Shown: positions 47,791 through 59,398 of the stretch, piece after piece | How positions within the stretch are numbered: the stretch's first letter is position 1 | Layout: every line of letters begins with the position of its first letter | Source: Piliocolobus tephrosceles | Lineage: Eukaryota; Chordata; Mammalia; Primates; Cercopithecidae | Direction of reading: 5' to 3' | NCBI RefSeq assembly: GCF_002776525.5 | Contig: NC_045434.1 | Coordinates: forward strand, 117,186,960 to 117,250,959 | Length of the DNA stretch: 64,000 bases | Translations under genes and position numbers: made by a program | Notes under the pieces: generated by a model | Seen by the model: only the letters and a program-made list of their open reading frames with translations | Told to the model about the DNA's origin: nothing | The model's database searches: none

Positions 47791-50700
47791 GAGCAGTAAA
47801 AAGGTTATAGAGAGCAAGAAAATAAGGTTCAATTCTTATTTTTTAAAAAGTTGTGAACTTTAAGTTATTTTTATTCCTTTGGAGATCTGAGGTAGTACTA
47901 AAAAGGTTCTCCAATTCAAATATTTCCACTACTCTCCATTTTTCTGACTTCCACTTTTTCTTCAGTTTTTATCTAGTAACTTCTTACTCTATTAACCCAG
48001 TAAGTTCTTCAATGCACTTATGATTTTTGTTTCATTCTAAATTTTTATTTGCTTTAAGCAAAAATATTGATCCGAATAATCTAACCCATCATGATCAAAA
48101 TCAGACATCCTGATACTAGGATAACCACCTCAACAAATTAAGCTAGCTGAATCTATTTATTAAATGAAGTTTAATTTTAAATCTATTAGAAACCTAAAAC
48201 TTGTAAAATGATAATCACTTTAGGATGTAGATGACATCAAGTATTTGGCTGGAAAACGTATATTTTCCTTTATATGTCTAAACTATAAAAAATAATTTCT
48301 ACCCTTTCAGAACTCATCAGTGATGACTGAGGACCAAATTATTTCCACTGAGAGATATATAAAATGTAGAAATAATTTTTTATAAAGGAATAAAAGAATA
48401 AGTAAGTTAAATACAAAATATAGTAGAATGGCTAGCTAGCTAACTATATAAATGCAGCATCATTTAAAAAGTGAAAACATCACCAAAAGATTTGCAGTTT
48501 AACATTTCTTTAGGTTTAAGCTATTGTGATACATTTTTACAAGTTGGCAAACAACGACAAATATTTTTTTTTTCTCAGAACTAAAAAGCACAGTTTTAAA
48601 AATATAAATATGTAGCTGAAATAACATTATTTATGAGCATTTTTCTCCTTTATACAATGATATGCTACCAAGGATGCGTCTTTTTTTTTTTTTTTTTTTT
48701 TTTTTTTTGGAACTCAAAAGGCAGATGAGTGAATGTTGACAACACTCTGTCCAGATACCCTTTAGCCAGACATTGCCCTCATGTCTAGCTCCTTTGTGTT
48801 AGTCTCTAACAGCTCACAGCTGCTCTCTCTTCTGAAGAATTTTCCCTGACTATATGGTAGGTTCCTCACCCAGGAGGTAAAATTCACCAGTCAGGAAACA
48901 TACAACCAATGACTGCTGTAGGTACAAATAGGACAGTGCTCTTGTCCAAAGGGGTACATTTTCCTCCAGAGTTTGCCATGAAATTTTAATGGAGCTGAAC
49001 TCACTCCCACTGAAATAATAATTTTGTTTAATTTTTATTCTACTTTCCTTACTCTTTTATTCCTTGCATTATTCTCTGTAAATTATGCATACCTGAATTT
49101 CTGTCTCAGCCCTTGCTGCTGTAGAACCTGACCTAACGTAATTAACCTATCTCTCTTTCGCTACGAGAGAGAGAAGCTGACTTAACCGATTTTGATAAAT
49201 CATCTTGGTTGGTCCAAACAGCTATGACCAGAAATGTTAAGTGGTAGTGCAATAAAGCAGTCTTGAAAACAATAAAGGACATTTTGAAAAAATATTTCAA
49301 GGTGTATTTTGAAAAAAATTCAGATTAAATTATATTACGTTTTGTCCGTTAAGGAGATAAGATAATCTTATTTTTTGCATAAATCATGCTTTCTCCTCAT
49401 TGATCAATTATTAATTGTATTGCTAACCTACTTTATTCCTATGGGTCTGATACAATATTGTCTCTGGATATGGAATCTTAATTTTAAACAGTTTTTAAAA
49501 TAAAGAATTTTTATATTAAATTTTCAAATACAAGATGAATGTAAAGCAAAGCAAACACATTTTTCTTCCTCCGTGTAGAAGAAAATGTTGAATACTAGGC
49601 TAATATTTCTAAGTTCTGTGGCTTTTCTTATTGAAGTCACAAATCCTTAGCAAGCCTTTGGAATTTAGCATTTTTCTTTAAAATCAAAGGGTTTTGTTTT
49701 TATTTAATAATATCAAATATTTCTTCAGTGTCTGTTGTACACTGTAGCAGTATTCTGACTTCAAAATTAAATATGGTAAGAACAGGCTACAGAATCAAGA
49801 TAAAAATAAATGCTGTGACACATATATTTTTAAAAACCTCAGGAGGAATTGAATCAAATGGAAAAATTACAATCTGTTGGAGGTAAATGGAAACTTCCGA
49901 ATGGGCTGATATCTGCAGTGAATATTGAAAGTGTGTTGCATATCAACAGAAAAAGAAGAAAAAATTAATATAAGATTAAATTAACAATAGAGAAAATGCA
50001 TGCAGACTTCCAAGGACAGAGAATATGCAATACATTTTTAAAGGTAAGTATAATGAAAAATAATATATCAATTTGTTTGTAATTCACATACAGTTGTTAA
50101 CTTATATGAAAAATAATCTTGCTATATTTTATTTAATTTCAAATGTATATGTAACATGATTATCATTATCATTCAGAAAATATAAATAAAATGGAGCATC
50201 ATCTGGTTTTTAAACTTGTTTCATTGCTATTTCAGAAACTTTATGAACTGATCTATTTCTAGACAAACTGGTCATTTTAAAATCTCTTCTGAGAAGACAG
50301 AGAAATGAATTAACAATGGATCATTTATTGCAAAGCTTTCTTGGTCATTTCCTATTTCAGGTATAAGAATGGTCTACAGAAGTTTTCTTTGAAATACTAG
50401 TTTAGTCACACAAAATTAAACTGTGTATTATAAAACAGTGTAATGGAAAATTATTTAGCTGACATAGTTGAAACATGTCTTTACAAGAAAAAAGAAAGTA
50501 TTTTTGTTTTAAAGACTTTAATGCAAAAGCAAGTCTATACTCAAAATAATTTAATTCGAATGCTCTATAAATTTTTAATGCTTTTTTGGTAAAAGCTTTA
50601 TTTAGTTTAACACATATATCATCTTTCAGCAGGATCTCCTTTTATTTGAAAAGCTTAAGCTAATAATAAATCAAGCACTATAATACAATATCATCAATGA

Positions 50701-51734
50701 AGATGTCACAATACAAAGAATTGTAAAGAGATGATTAGTCAAATAGGCTTAAAAGGTTATACAAAGAAAGACACTATCTTATTAATTCAGAATTTGCTGC
50801 AATGTATTGTTAGCTCAGTGTTAACCACTTTGGCCAGAAGCATGCATTTTAACAATTACAACAAAATAATACACATTAGACTATATGATCTGGTATTAGC
50901 TTTTTTGGTTTATTAAACACGTCACTGAACACCTAGTCAAATTTCTTTAACCTCTACATTGTTTACTGTTACAAAATAAAATATTAAATTACATATGTTA
51001 ACCAAGTGACAATGTTGGTATTGTATGATTATTTACTTAAGGTTGATGATAATACATATGCTACTATAAATAAAAGTTAGGGGATATAACTTGTTATATG
51101 AAATCTACCTTAGCGTTTTTCTGAGCTGTTAAAATTTTAAAAACTCTTAAAATATTTCATTTCTGTAATAAAACTAATCAAAAAGATACAAGTGAACAAA
51201 GTTTTTGTTTGTTTGTTTTTGTTATTTTAACAGAAAAATGCAGTAAACTCAACTTGCTGATTATAAACTTAAGAACTGCATAGACCATTTATCTTTTTAA
51301 ATCTTAAAGCATTAAATTAAGATTAAATCTTAAATCTTAAAGCATCTTAAGCCATGTACGATTTACCTGTAACCCAAACATCTAGCAAAAATCTGTTTTA
51401 TAGAAAGTATATAAAATGTATATAAAATTACATTTAAAATGTTCAACTAAATCACCATATTGATTTGGAATAGTATGTGAGATTTAAACTCTAGACTTGA
51501 CCAAAGGTAAAGTACGTCTTCACTTTGAAATGAGGCAATTTTTTTTTTTTTTAATTTTAGCAAATCACAATTATTTTCCTTTTCAATATTCATTGTATCT
51601 ATTACTATCTAGATCATGAATTGACAAACCGTTTTTATATAAAACAGCATTAATACATAGATAGATTATACTTACACACGTATTAAGTGTGTCCTCAGAT
51701 AAATGTGCTTTAGAAGCTTAATTCCAAATGCAAC
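47790..51734. other. Mostly unique AT-rich DNA
   Basis: No gene is visible. A 28-base T run at 48681-48708 precedes a higher-GC block to about 49150 that may be an unnamed repeat (see findings). The rest shows nothing I can support. Confidence 0.5.
48681..48708. repeat. 28-base T homopolymer
   Basis: Uninterrupted T run of 28, preceded by C and followed by GGAACTC. It could be the tail of a reversed retroposed sequence. Confidence 0.95.
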
Positions 51735-52025
51735 AGTGTTTGGAGGTGAAGCCTAAAGAGAGATGATTAGATCATGAGGGTTCTGCTTTCATGAATGGAT
51801 TAAAGCCAGTCCCTAAAGAGCTTGGAATTGGATCTCTTGCTTTCTCTTACTCTCTCTTGGCTCTTATGGCATGGGATAATGCAGCAGAAAGGCCCTCAGC
51901 AGATCTCAGTGCCTCGATCTTGGAATTCTCCAGCTTTCAGAACAGTAAGCCAATAAACTTCAATTCATTATAAATTACCAGCCTGATACATTTTGTTTTA
52001 GCAATATAAAATGAGTTAAGACAGA
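51735..52025 (+). mobile_element. MLT1/MST-like LTR (ERVL-MaLR)
   Basis: A sense LTR-like block: 'tgtttggaggtgaagcctaa', 'gattagatcatgaggg', 'catgaatggatta', then 'agtaagccaataaacttc' and 'ttataaattaccag' toward the end. That order is the MaLR LTR order. It is diverged, fitting an older MLT1/MSTD age. The 60-codon frame inside is not a gene. Confidence 0.65.
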
Positions 52026-52492
52026 TATACACACACATCTACACATATATATAAATATGTAGATCTGTGTTTTAGATAAAACTGATTCACCTCCTACTAG
52101 ACAAATACCATAAAATATATAGATTGAGTACACAGGATATCTTTTAGCAAAATAACGACAGAATTACAATGAGAAAAGCTTTGAGAATAACCAAAAGATT
52201 AAAAGTTTGGAAACTTATTTCAACAGGCAATGCATGGAAAACAAGTCGATCCGCCAGCTCCACTCTCACTTACAATAAGTGAGTAGCAGAGCAATTGGGT
52301 GGGACAAAGTTTGGACTAGAAATAAAAAGATTGAGAATACACTCTCAGTTTGCTTCAGAAAAGTGTAATCTTGCCTTAGTTCACATTTTCAGAAATATGA
52401 CAACCTGCTTTCATTAACATGATATTCATATTTATTTCTCCACTTACATGCTTTGTTTTTAAAATGTATATATAATAATATATTCATTTTGT

Positions 52493-52603
52493 ATTATGTG
52501 GAGACATAATGTTATTGTATTGCTGTTATATTATGTAGAGACATAATTGTTATATATGTGGAGACATATATAACATACTATTATATGTTACATATAATAG
52601 TAT
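52493..52603. repeat. Cluster of four adjacent hairpins
   Basis: Hairpin 1 has arms ATTATGT/ACATAAT (52493-52499, 52504-52510) with loop GGAG. Hairpin 2 has the same arms (52530-52536, 52541-52547) with loop AGAG. Hairpin 3 has 12-bp arms TGTTATATATGT and its complement (52548-52559, 52564-52575) with loop GGAG. Hairpin 4 has 14-bp arms ATACTATTATATGT and its complement (52575-52588, 52590-52603) with a one-base spacer. Confidence 0.95.
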
Positions 52604-53073
52604 CATGTTTATTAATAAATAATATGTAAATATATAAATATATAATTATATATGATATACATACCATATCTCATGTAATTACATAAACAGAGTAACTGAC
52701 ACAAATAGCTTAAAAACAAACACAACTAATTAAGCATAAAACCAAACTGTTGAATAAAATACACATGCGTTTGGTAGAAAAGAGATCAGTCAGATATTCA
52801 CAAGCATTTATCTTTCAAAGAATGTTGTGTTTTGTAGTGTGCCTTATAAAGCAAGTGTGGTGTTGATTAATCAGGAAAGCCTGTTTTAGATATTATTTAA
52901 GTAGACTTGTACGGTATGCATACATTAATAAACAGAAAGGCCTTGTTTAAACAGTCAATTATTCTTATATCTCTATATTGTTAGATCAACAAATTATGAA
53001 CTCTTTGACACATTCTGTATAATCAAATCATCATCAACTGTCAATTGAAAAATGATAAACTTAAAATGATGAA

Positions 53074-54285
53074 AGGCATACATTGCTATATGGCACTTTA
53101 CAGATATTGTGTTCTTTTAACAAATTGAAGATTTGTGGCAAGCTTAGTATAGCAGGTCAGTTGGCACCATTTTTTCCAACAGCATATCCTACTTGGTTTT
53201 TCTGTATCATATCATATTTTGATAATTCTCACAATATTTCTAACATTTATATTTTTTATTTTTATTATTATATCTGTTATGCTAATTTGATGTTACACTG
53301 TAATTGCTATGGGGTACCACAAAGTACATCCATATGGGGCAGCCAATTTAATCATAAATGAGTGTGCTCTGACTGCTTTCTCAACCAGCCGTTTCCTTGT
53401 CTCTCTCTGTCTCTCCTTACACCTCTTATTCCCTGAAACACAACAATATTAAAATTAGGTCAAGTTGTTCACCCGACAATGGCCTCTAAGTGTTGAGATG
53501 AAAGAAACAAATTACACATCTCTTTCTTTAAATCAAAACCTAGAAATGATTAAACTTAGTGAAAAAGGCACATAGAAAGCTAAAATAGACTGAAAGCTAG
53601 GTCCCTTAGCCAGGTTTTGACTGGAAAGGAAAAGTAATTGAAGGAAATTAAAAATGCAACTCTAATGAACATACAAATGATAAAAACAAAACAGCTTTAT
53701 TGCTGATATGAAGAAAGTTTGAGTGATCTGAATAGACTATCAAACCAGGCACATTTTCTTAAGCTAAATTTTCTTTTTGTTCTTAATCCAGAACAAATCC
53801 TTAAATCTCTTTATTTCCATGGAGGCTGAGAGAGTTGAGGAAGCTGGAGAAGAAAAGTTTTAGGCAAGCAGAGGTTGGTTCATAAGGTTTAAGGAAAGAA
53901 GCCACCTCCATAACATAAAATTGTAAAGTGAAGCAACAGGTATTGATAGAGAAACTCTAGCAAGTTATCTGGAGTATCTAGCTAGGAAACTGGTGAAGAT
54001 AGTTACAACAAGCAACAGACTTTGGGTGTAGAATAAACAGCCTTCTATTGGATGAAGATGCCATCTAGGATTTTCATAGCTAGAGATGAGAAGTTAGTGC
54101 CTGGTTTAAAACATTCAAAGAACAGGCTCACGCTCTTGTTCGAGGATAAAGCAGCTGCTGACTTTAAGTTGAAGCCAATGCTCACTTTCCTTTCTGAGAA
54201 TATTAAGACCCTTAATAATCATACTAAATTTACTCTGCCTGTGCTTTATAAATGAAATAACAAAGCCTGGATACCAACATATCTT
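53074..54285 (+). mobile_element. Tigger1-like DNA transposon, 3'-truncated
   Basis: It starts at 'aggcatacattg', a decayed form of the Tigger terminal repeat. The expected 5' block follows ('cagatattgtgttc', 'caaattgaagatttgtggca', 'tttttccaacagcat'). It proceeds collinearly through the transposase gene to about 54285, where the match fades. The right end with the opposite terminal repeat is not visible. Tigger elements are pogo/Tc1-mariner-type cut-and-paste transposons, extinct in primates. Confidence 0.75.
54052..54255 (+). pseudogene. Tigger1-type transposase fragment
   Basis: An open stretch of 67 codons matches the central part of a Tigger/pogo transposase, in the DDE catalytic half, including a segment with two lysines around 'Phe-Lys-Leu-Lys-Pro-Met' and a following 'Thr-Leu-Pro-Val-Leu-Tyr-Lys'. 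Upstream the same gene continues only with stops and frameshifts. The full protein is several hundred residues, so this is a small surviving piece. It has no start codon of its own worth believing, and the frame ends at a stop at 54253-54255. It cannot cut or join DNA. Domesticated Tigger-derived genes exist in mammals, but nothing here suggests selection for coding. Confidence 0.7.
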
Positions 54286-54941
54286 TTTTTCTCCCTTTAT
54301 TGTGCTCATAAATACTTCAAAATTTAGAATTAAAAAAAAAAATACTTGAGAAGTGACCAAATGGAAATTATAATAAAATGGGAGTTTGAGTTTACAATAT
54401 TTATTGATTCCAGTCATTTAAAGCACTTTAATATATTTATAAATATTAAATATACATTTTTACTTTATAACAGTACATATATTTTGAATAAATTTAGTAA
54501 TGTCAGTTACCTTGTGTTTATTAATATTCCTTTGAAATAAGCAGTAATTAACTTGAAAGTTATTTTTGTATCTTAATTACTTTACCATAATTGTACTGAA
54601 CTAAGTAAAAATATCAAGAATTTCTGACCTCTTGTTCTTTTATGTTGCTCAGTGAGGACAGTCACCAGATAAAATCATAAGTATATGTTCAAAAATTTTT
54701 GGAAGATTATAATAATCTAGAACATTTTAAAATTAGATATTAGCATGTTTAAAGGTTTTAGCCTGTCATACCATCTAAGGAAATACCAAAATTTATTGCA
54801 TACTAAATTTGCAAAAAATAAACTACTGTCATATAAGTTGATTTTTGAAAGTGTAATAAGAACATTTATAAACAGGAAACAAGTATTTTAAAGATATTTC
54901 ATGATTAGATGCTTGAGATCTTTTTAAAGAAACCCAAATTA
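54286..54941. other. Unique AT-rich DNA
   Basis: Nothing recognisable. Confidence 0.5.
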
Positions 54942-55243
54942 GGCTGGGCACTGTGACTCACGCCTGTAATCCAAGCACTTTGGGAGGCTGAGGGGCGTGG
55001 AACACCTGAGGTCATGAGTTTGAGAGCAGCCTGGCCAGCACGATGAAACCCCCATCTCCACTAAAAATTAGCTGGGCGTGTTGGCAGGCACCTGTAACCC
55101 TAACTATTACTCAGGAGGCTGAAGCAGGAGAAACCCTTGAACCTAGGAGGCAGAGGTTGCAGTGAGCCAAGATCACACCATTGCACTCCAGCCTGGGCAA
55201 CAAGAATGAAACTTTGTCAAAAAAAAAAAAAAAAAAAAAAAAA
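54942..55243 (+). mobile_element. Alu element
   Basis: A sense Alu with a 26-base A tail. AAATTA before the element and after the tail may be a short target duplication. There is a short internal deletion next to 'ccactaaaaattagctggg', where the middle A-rich part is missing. Confidence 0.9.
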
Positions 55244-55268
55244 TTAAGAAATTAAAAATAGAAAACTT

Positions 55269-55547
55269 GGCTGGGTGTGGTGGTTAACACCTGTAATCAC
55301 AACACATTGGAAAGCTGAGGCAGGTGGATCACCTGAGGTTAGGAGTTCATGACCAGCCTGGCCAACATGGTAAAATTGTGTCTCTACTAAAAATATAAAA
55401 ATTAGCAGAGCATGGTGGCATGTGCCAGTAGTCCCAGCTATTTGGGAGGTTGAGGTATGAAAATCGCTTGAACCCAGGAGGTGGAGGCTTCAGTGAGCTG
55501 AGATCATACCACTGCACTCTAGCCTAGGCAACACAGCAAGACTCTGA
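55269..55547 (+). mobile_element. Alu element feeding a microsatellite
   Basis: A second sense Alu lies about 25 bp after the first. Its A tail has turned into the GAAA microsatellite that follows. Confidence 0.9.
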
Positions 55548-55580
55548 AAAAAAAGAAAAAGAAAGAAAAAAGAAAAGAAG

Positions 55581-55663
<83 letters not shown>

Positions 55664-55733
55664 CAAAGAAAGGAAGGAAGGAAGAGAGAGAGAAGGAAGG
55701 GAAGGGAAGGGAAGGGCAGGGAAGGGAAGGGAA
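55547..55733. repeat. Compound (GAAA)n-(GGAA)n-(GAAGG)n microsatellite
   Basis: An interrupted A/G tail leads into about 82 bp of pure GAAA (55581-55662, about 20 units). GGAA units, an AG-rich break and then (GAAGG)n follow. The whole tract is nearly pure purine. Frames on the minus strand rich in Phe, Leu and Ser are artefacts of this repeat. Confidence 0.95.
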
Positions 55734-56914
55734 ATACAAAACCCATCAAGGAGGAGATATCCATAGGAAACAAACAAAAGAAAGAAGGCTTTTAGTTACA
55801 GAAAAAACACAATAGAAAGTTTCAGGAAATAAATTCAGCATAAATTGAAAAAGTAATGTGAAAGTTTGTGTGTTATTTTTTAAAAGAGTAATAAAAGATT
55901 ATTAGAATAAGGAATTATAGAACTGCTGGGTATGCTACTGTAAAACAGTAAATAATTACAAGATTAATTTAAAAAATCTGAGAATGCTGTAGCTATACAT
56001 TTAGTTTCACATGGCACTGCAAATTTGAAGAGTTTTAAAGTGTGTTTTTTAAAATATATGTTTTGGTTGCTCAAATAAAAAAAATAAGTGACTCAGGTGC
56101 CATAGTCTCATTTCTTATGTTGGGATGTCAGTGATGTCTGAAATAGAAGATGCAATGCGAAGAAATATATTAAAGTGTTCTAAATAAAATAGTAATATAT
56201 GGTTATAGGCTATATTCATCATTACTCAAAGTTTATCATGTAAAATATTCCATGTAAATTGATGAAATTTAAATAAATATCTAGAATATTTTTAGAGCAG
56301 ATGCTTGTTCCTTATGATCTAATATGCTCATCAAATGGGAAACTGTTGACTTTTTAAAGTCATCTATTATTTCATTTTTGTTTTCTTCATTATCTTTTTG
56401 TCAGACCATAATTCATTTTAATCATCTTGAAAAGATCTAAACAGACAGCAACACCCTGCTTGGTAAAAGCTATGAGAAGCCATTAATTCTTTTAGTGATT
56501 TTCATAGCAAGCTCCAGAGCAATTGGAAATCAATGCCAAAAGTCATTTCACATTAAAAATAAGTAAAAAATGCAGGAATTTATCAATTATACAGTTATTG
56601 CTGGTAAAACAGAACATGCAGTGTTTCTAAAAATATCTAGGAGAAAAGTACAATTTTCTATTCTACTGACAGAATGCTAGAATATTATCAATATCTTTAT
56701 AATTATCAGCACAATACAACAAATGAGGGTTGGTAGATATTGCTGATACATTTATAAATGCAGAAACATTAGCATTACAATAATTTTGCCCCTATTGTCA
56801 ACATATTTTTCTGTACTGATGAACAAGAACAAGCATAATCATTGATGTAAATGACAAAGAATATTAAAATCTGTATTCTGTAAAATGATAATTGCCTAGA
56901 ATATTTTATTTTAT
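55734..56914. other. Unique AT-rich DNA
   Basis: No gene or repeat that I can name. Confidence 0.5.
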
Positions 56915-57365
56915 TTTATTTATTTTTTGAAGTTCTCAATTTTAATTTTAATTTTTTTATTATACTTTAAGTTCTGGGGTACATGTGCAAAACGTGCAGG
57001 TTTGTTACTTGTGCCATGTTGGTTTGCTGTACGAATCAACTTGTCATTTACATTAGGCATTTCTCCTGATGCTATCCTTCCCCCAGCCCTCCACCCCTTG
57101 ACAGACCCCAGTATGTGATGTTCCCCTCCCTGTTCCCCTCCCTGTGTCTGTGTGTTCTCATTGTTCAACTTCCACTTATGAGCGAGAACATGCAGTGTTT
57201 GGTTTTCTGTCCTTGTGATGGTTTGCTGTGAATGATGGTTTCCAGATTCATCCATATCCCTGCAAAGGACATGAACTCATCCTTTTTTATGGCTGCATAA
57301 TATTCTGTGGTATATATGAGACACAGTTTCTTTATCCAATCTATTATTGGTGGACATTTGGGTTA
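56915..57365 (-). mobile_element. Second twin-primed L1PA, 3' part (reversed)
   Basis: Reversed L1PA 3' UTR and end of ORF2, from a T-rich tail to 'ggacatttgggtt'. There the orientation flips. 'aatatttta' at the left and 'agtattttaag' at the right are a probable target duplication. Confidence 0.85.
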
Positions 57366-57618
57366 AAAAGTCAGGAAACGATGCTGGAGAGGATGTGGAG
57401 AAACAGGAACACTTTTACAGTATTAGTGGAAGTGTAAATTATTTCAACCATTGTGGAAGACAGTGTGGCGATTCCTCAAGGATCTAGAACTAGAAATACC
57501 ATTTGACCCAGCAATCCCATTGCTGGATATATACCCAGTGGATTATAAATCATGCTACTATAAAGATACATGCACATGTATGTTTATTGTGGCACTATTC
57601 ACAATAGCAAAGTCTTGG
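57366..57618 (+). mobile_element. Second twin-primed L1PA, inverted 5' part
   Basis: ORF2 sequence in sense orientation ends at 'caatagcaaagtcttgga'. This lies immediately upstream of the reversed part in an intact L1, with only about five bases lost at the junction. The 97-codon frame at 57451-57744 is ORF2 plus flank. Confidence 0.85.
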
Positions 57619-57624
57619 AGCTTG

Positions 57625-58238
57625 GAGTATTTTAAGTATAATGGTGATACCGATCTTGTGTTTTATTTTGAAGTGTATCAGTGTCTAAGAAAGAGAAGTT
57701 TCTTGCTTCTGCATGGGATTGCGTGGTATCTCTTACTCTTCTAGGGATATGTAACACAGAAAGGGCAGTCAAAACTAACAAGAAGAGAAAGCAGAGTGAG
57801 AATAATATACAAGTGATGTCATTTATACAACCAATGAAAATATACTGAAGCTACTTAATTTCATATATGCAAGAGGAAACCACAAGTCAAAATCCAGTAT
57901 CCAGGAACTCGAAATATAGCTTAACAAATGACAATCTTCTGAGTTAAAGATATAATAACAAAAATTTCAAATCCTAACTGAAAGCCATAAATAACAAAAT
58001 TAAGGCGTTTGTCATTTCTAGTTTATTTTAAAACTATGACTTTAAAAATAATTTTATCTTCTATATTTTTCCATTATGATTTTTTAAAATCAAGAGGAAC
58101 ATAACCAAGATGAATGTAATTAGAACTCTAGCATATGACTGTATTTCTTCTTTAAATAAATATTTAATGATTACAAAATAAAATATTAATTTTAAGCAAT
58201 CTTCCCATTGGAAAAGCAACAGTTATCAGTCTGATTGT
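57625..58238. other. Unique AT-rich DNA
   Basis: Nothing recognisable. Confidence 0.5.
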
Positions 58239-58243
58239 GTCAT
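58239..58243. repeat. MaLR target-site duplication GTCAT, left
   Basis: GTCAT is repeated at 59608-59612, directly outside the two ends of the MaLR element. Five bases is the expected length. Confidence 0.7.
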
Positions 58244-58410
58244 TGACATGGCTTGGCTCTTTCCCAACCTAAATCTCATATTGAATTATAGGTCTCATAA
58301 TCCCCACATATCCTGGGAGGAACCAAGTGGGAGATAACTGAATCATGGGGGTGGGTTTTTTCCCATGCTGTTCTTTGTGATAATGAATATGTCTCACGAG
58401 ATCTGATCTC
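58244..58410 (+). mobile_element. MST/THE1-type 5' LTR, truncated
   Basis: It starts 'tgacatggcttggctc' and follows the MaLR LTR as far as 'cacgagatctgat', then passes directly into internal sequence. The second half of the LTR and the 5' internal region are missing. Confidence 0.8.
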
Positions 58411-58869
58411 AGTGCCAGTCTGTGAAAGCACCCAGGAGTGGGGCTGTAACCTGAAGAGCCACAGGGGTGGATCTGCCCAAGGCGTGGGAGCCCACCTCTT
58501 GCATTAGCATGACCTGCATGTGAGACATGGAGTCAAAGGAGATTATTTTGGAACTTTAAGGTTTAATGACTGCCCTGCTGGATTTTGGACTTGCATGGGG
58601 TCTGTAGCCCCTTTATTTTGGCCAATTTCTCCCATTTAGAATGGGTGTATTTACCCAATGTCTGTACCCCCATTGTATCTAGGAAGTAACTAACTTGCTA
58701 TTGACTTTATAGTCTCATAGATGGAAGGGACTTGCCTTGTCTCAGATAAGACTTTGGGCTTGGACTTTTGAGTTAATGCTGAAATGAGTTATGACTTTGG
58801 GGGGTTGTTGGGAAGGCATGATGGGTTTTGAAATGTGAGGACATGAGATTTGGGATGGACCAGGGGCAG
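58411..58869 (+). mobile_element. MST/THE1 internal region, 3' part
   Basis: Sense internal sequence ends in 'gaccaggggcagaatgatat', the usual junction with the 3' LTR. It has no coding capacity of note. Confidence 0.75.
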
Positions 58870-58966
58870 AATGATATGGTTTGGCTCCCCCTCCCCACTC
58901 ACATCTCATCTTGAATTGTAGCTCTCATAATCCTCACATGTCATGGGAGCGACCCAGTGGGAGGTA

Positions 58967-59024
58967 ATTGAATGATGGTGGTGGTTTTATCCCATATTGA
59001 ATGATGGTGGTGGTTTTATCCCAT
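58967..59024 (+). repeat. Perfect 29-bp tandem duplication inside the LTR
   Basis: Unit 58967-58995 is repeated exactly at 58996-59024. The unit starts 'attgaatgatggtgg'. No differences are seen between the copies. Confidence 0.97.
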
Positions 59025-59066
59025 GTTATTTTCATAAGAGTGAATATGTCTCATGAGATCTGATGG

Positions 59067-59398
59067 GTTTTTTTTTGTTTGTTTTTGTTTGTTTGTTTGT
59101 TTTTTGTTTTTTGTTTTTTTTTTTTTTGAGACGGAGTCTCACTCTGTCACCCAGGCTGGAGTGCTGTGGCCTGATCTCAGCTCACTGCAAGCTCCGCCTC
59201 AGCCTCCCGGGTAGCTGGGACTATAGGTGCCGCCACCTCACCCGGCTAGTTTTGTTTTTTTTTTTTTTTTTTGTAGTTTTTAGTAGAGACGGGGTTTCAC
59301 CGTGTTAGCCAGGATGGTCTCCATCTCCTGACCTCGTGATCCGCCCGTCTCGGCCCCCAAAGTGCTGGGATTACAAGCTTGAGCCATCGCGCCCGGCC
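59067..59398 (-). mobile_element. AluY, Old World monkey type, with internal deletion
   Basis: A reversed AluY with perfect duplications GATCTGATGG at 59057-59066 and 59399-59408. It has a G-interrupted T tail, an expanded T run in the middle A-rich region (59257-59272), and lacks about 25 bases between 'gctccgcct' and 'cagcctccc'. It shares 'cgcccgtctcggcc' and the cttgagcc variant with the copy at 33094-33387. Confidence 0.92.

Noticed and set aside
49151..49180. Short CTCTCT...AGAGAG inverted match
   Set aside because: Arms of six simple-repeat bases with a long loop; expected by chance.
51791..51973. 60-codon frame that might be an exon
   Set aside because: It lies within an MLT1/MST-like LTR, and no splice context is convincing.
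55580..55733. Regular short repeats that might suggest a CRISPR-like array
   Set aside because: Units are 4-5 bp with no spacers; a microsatellite in a primate genome.
55490..55777. Three overlapping minus-strand frames rich in Phe, Leu and Ser
   Set aside because: Translation of the GAAA/GGAA microsatellite and the adjoining Alu.
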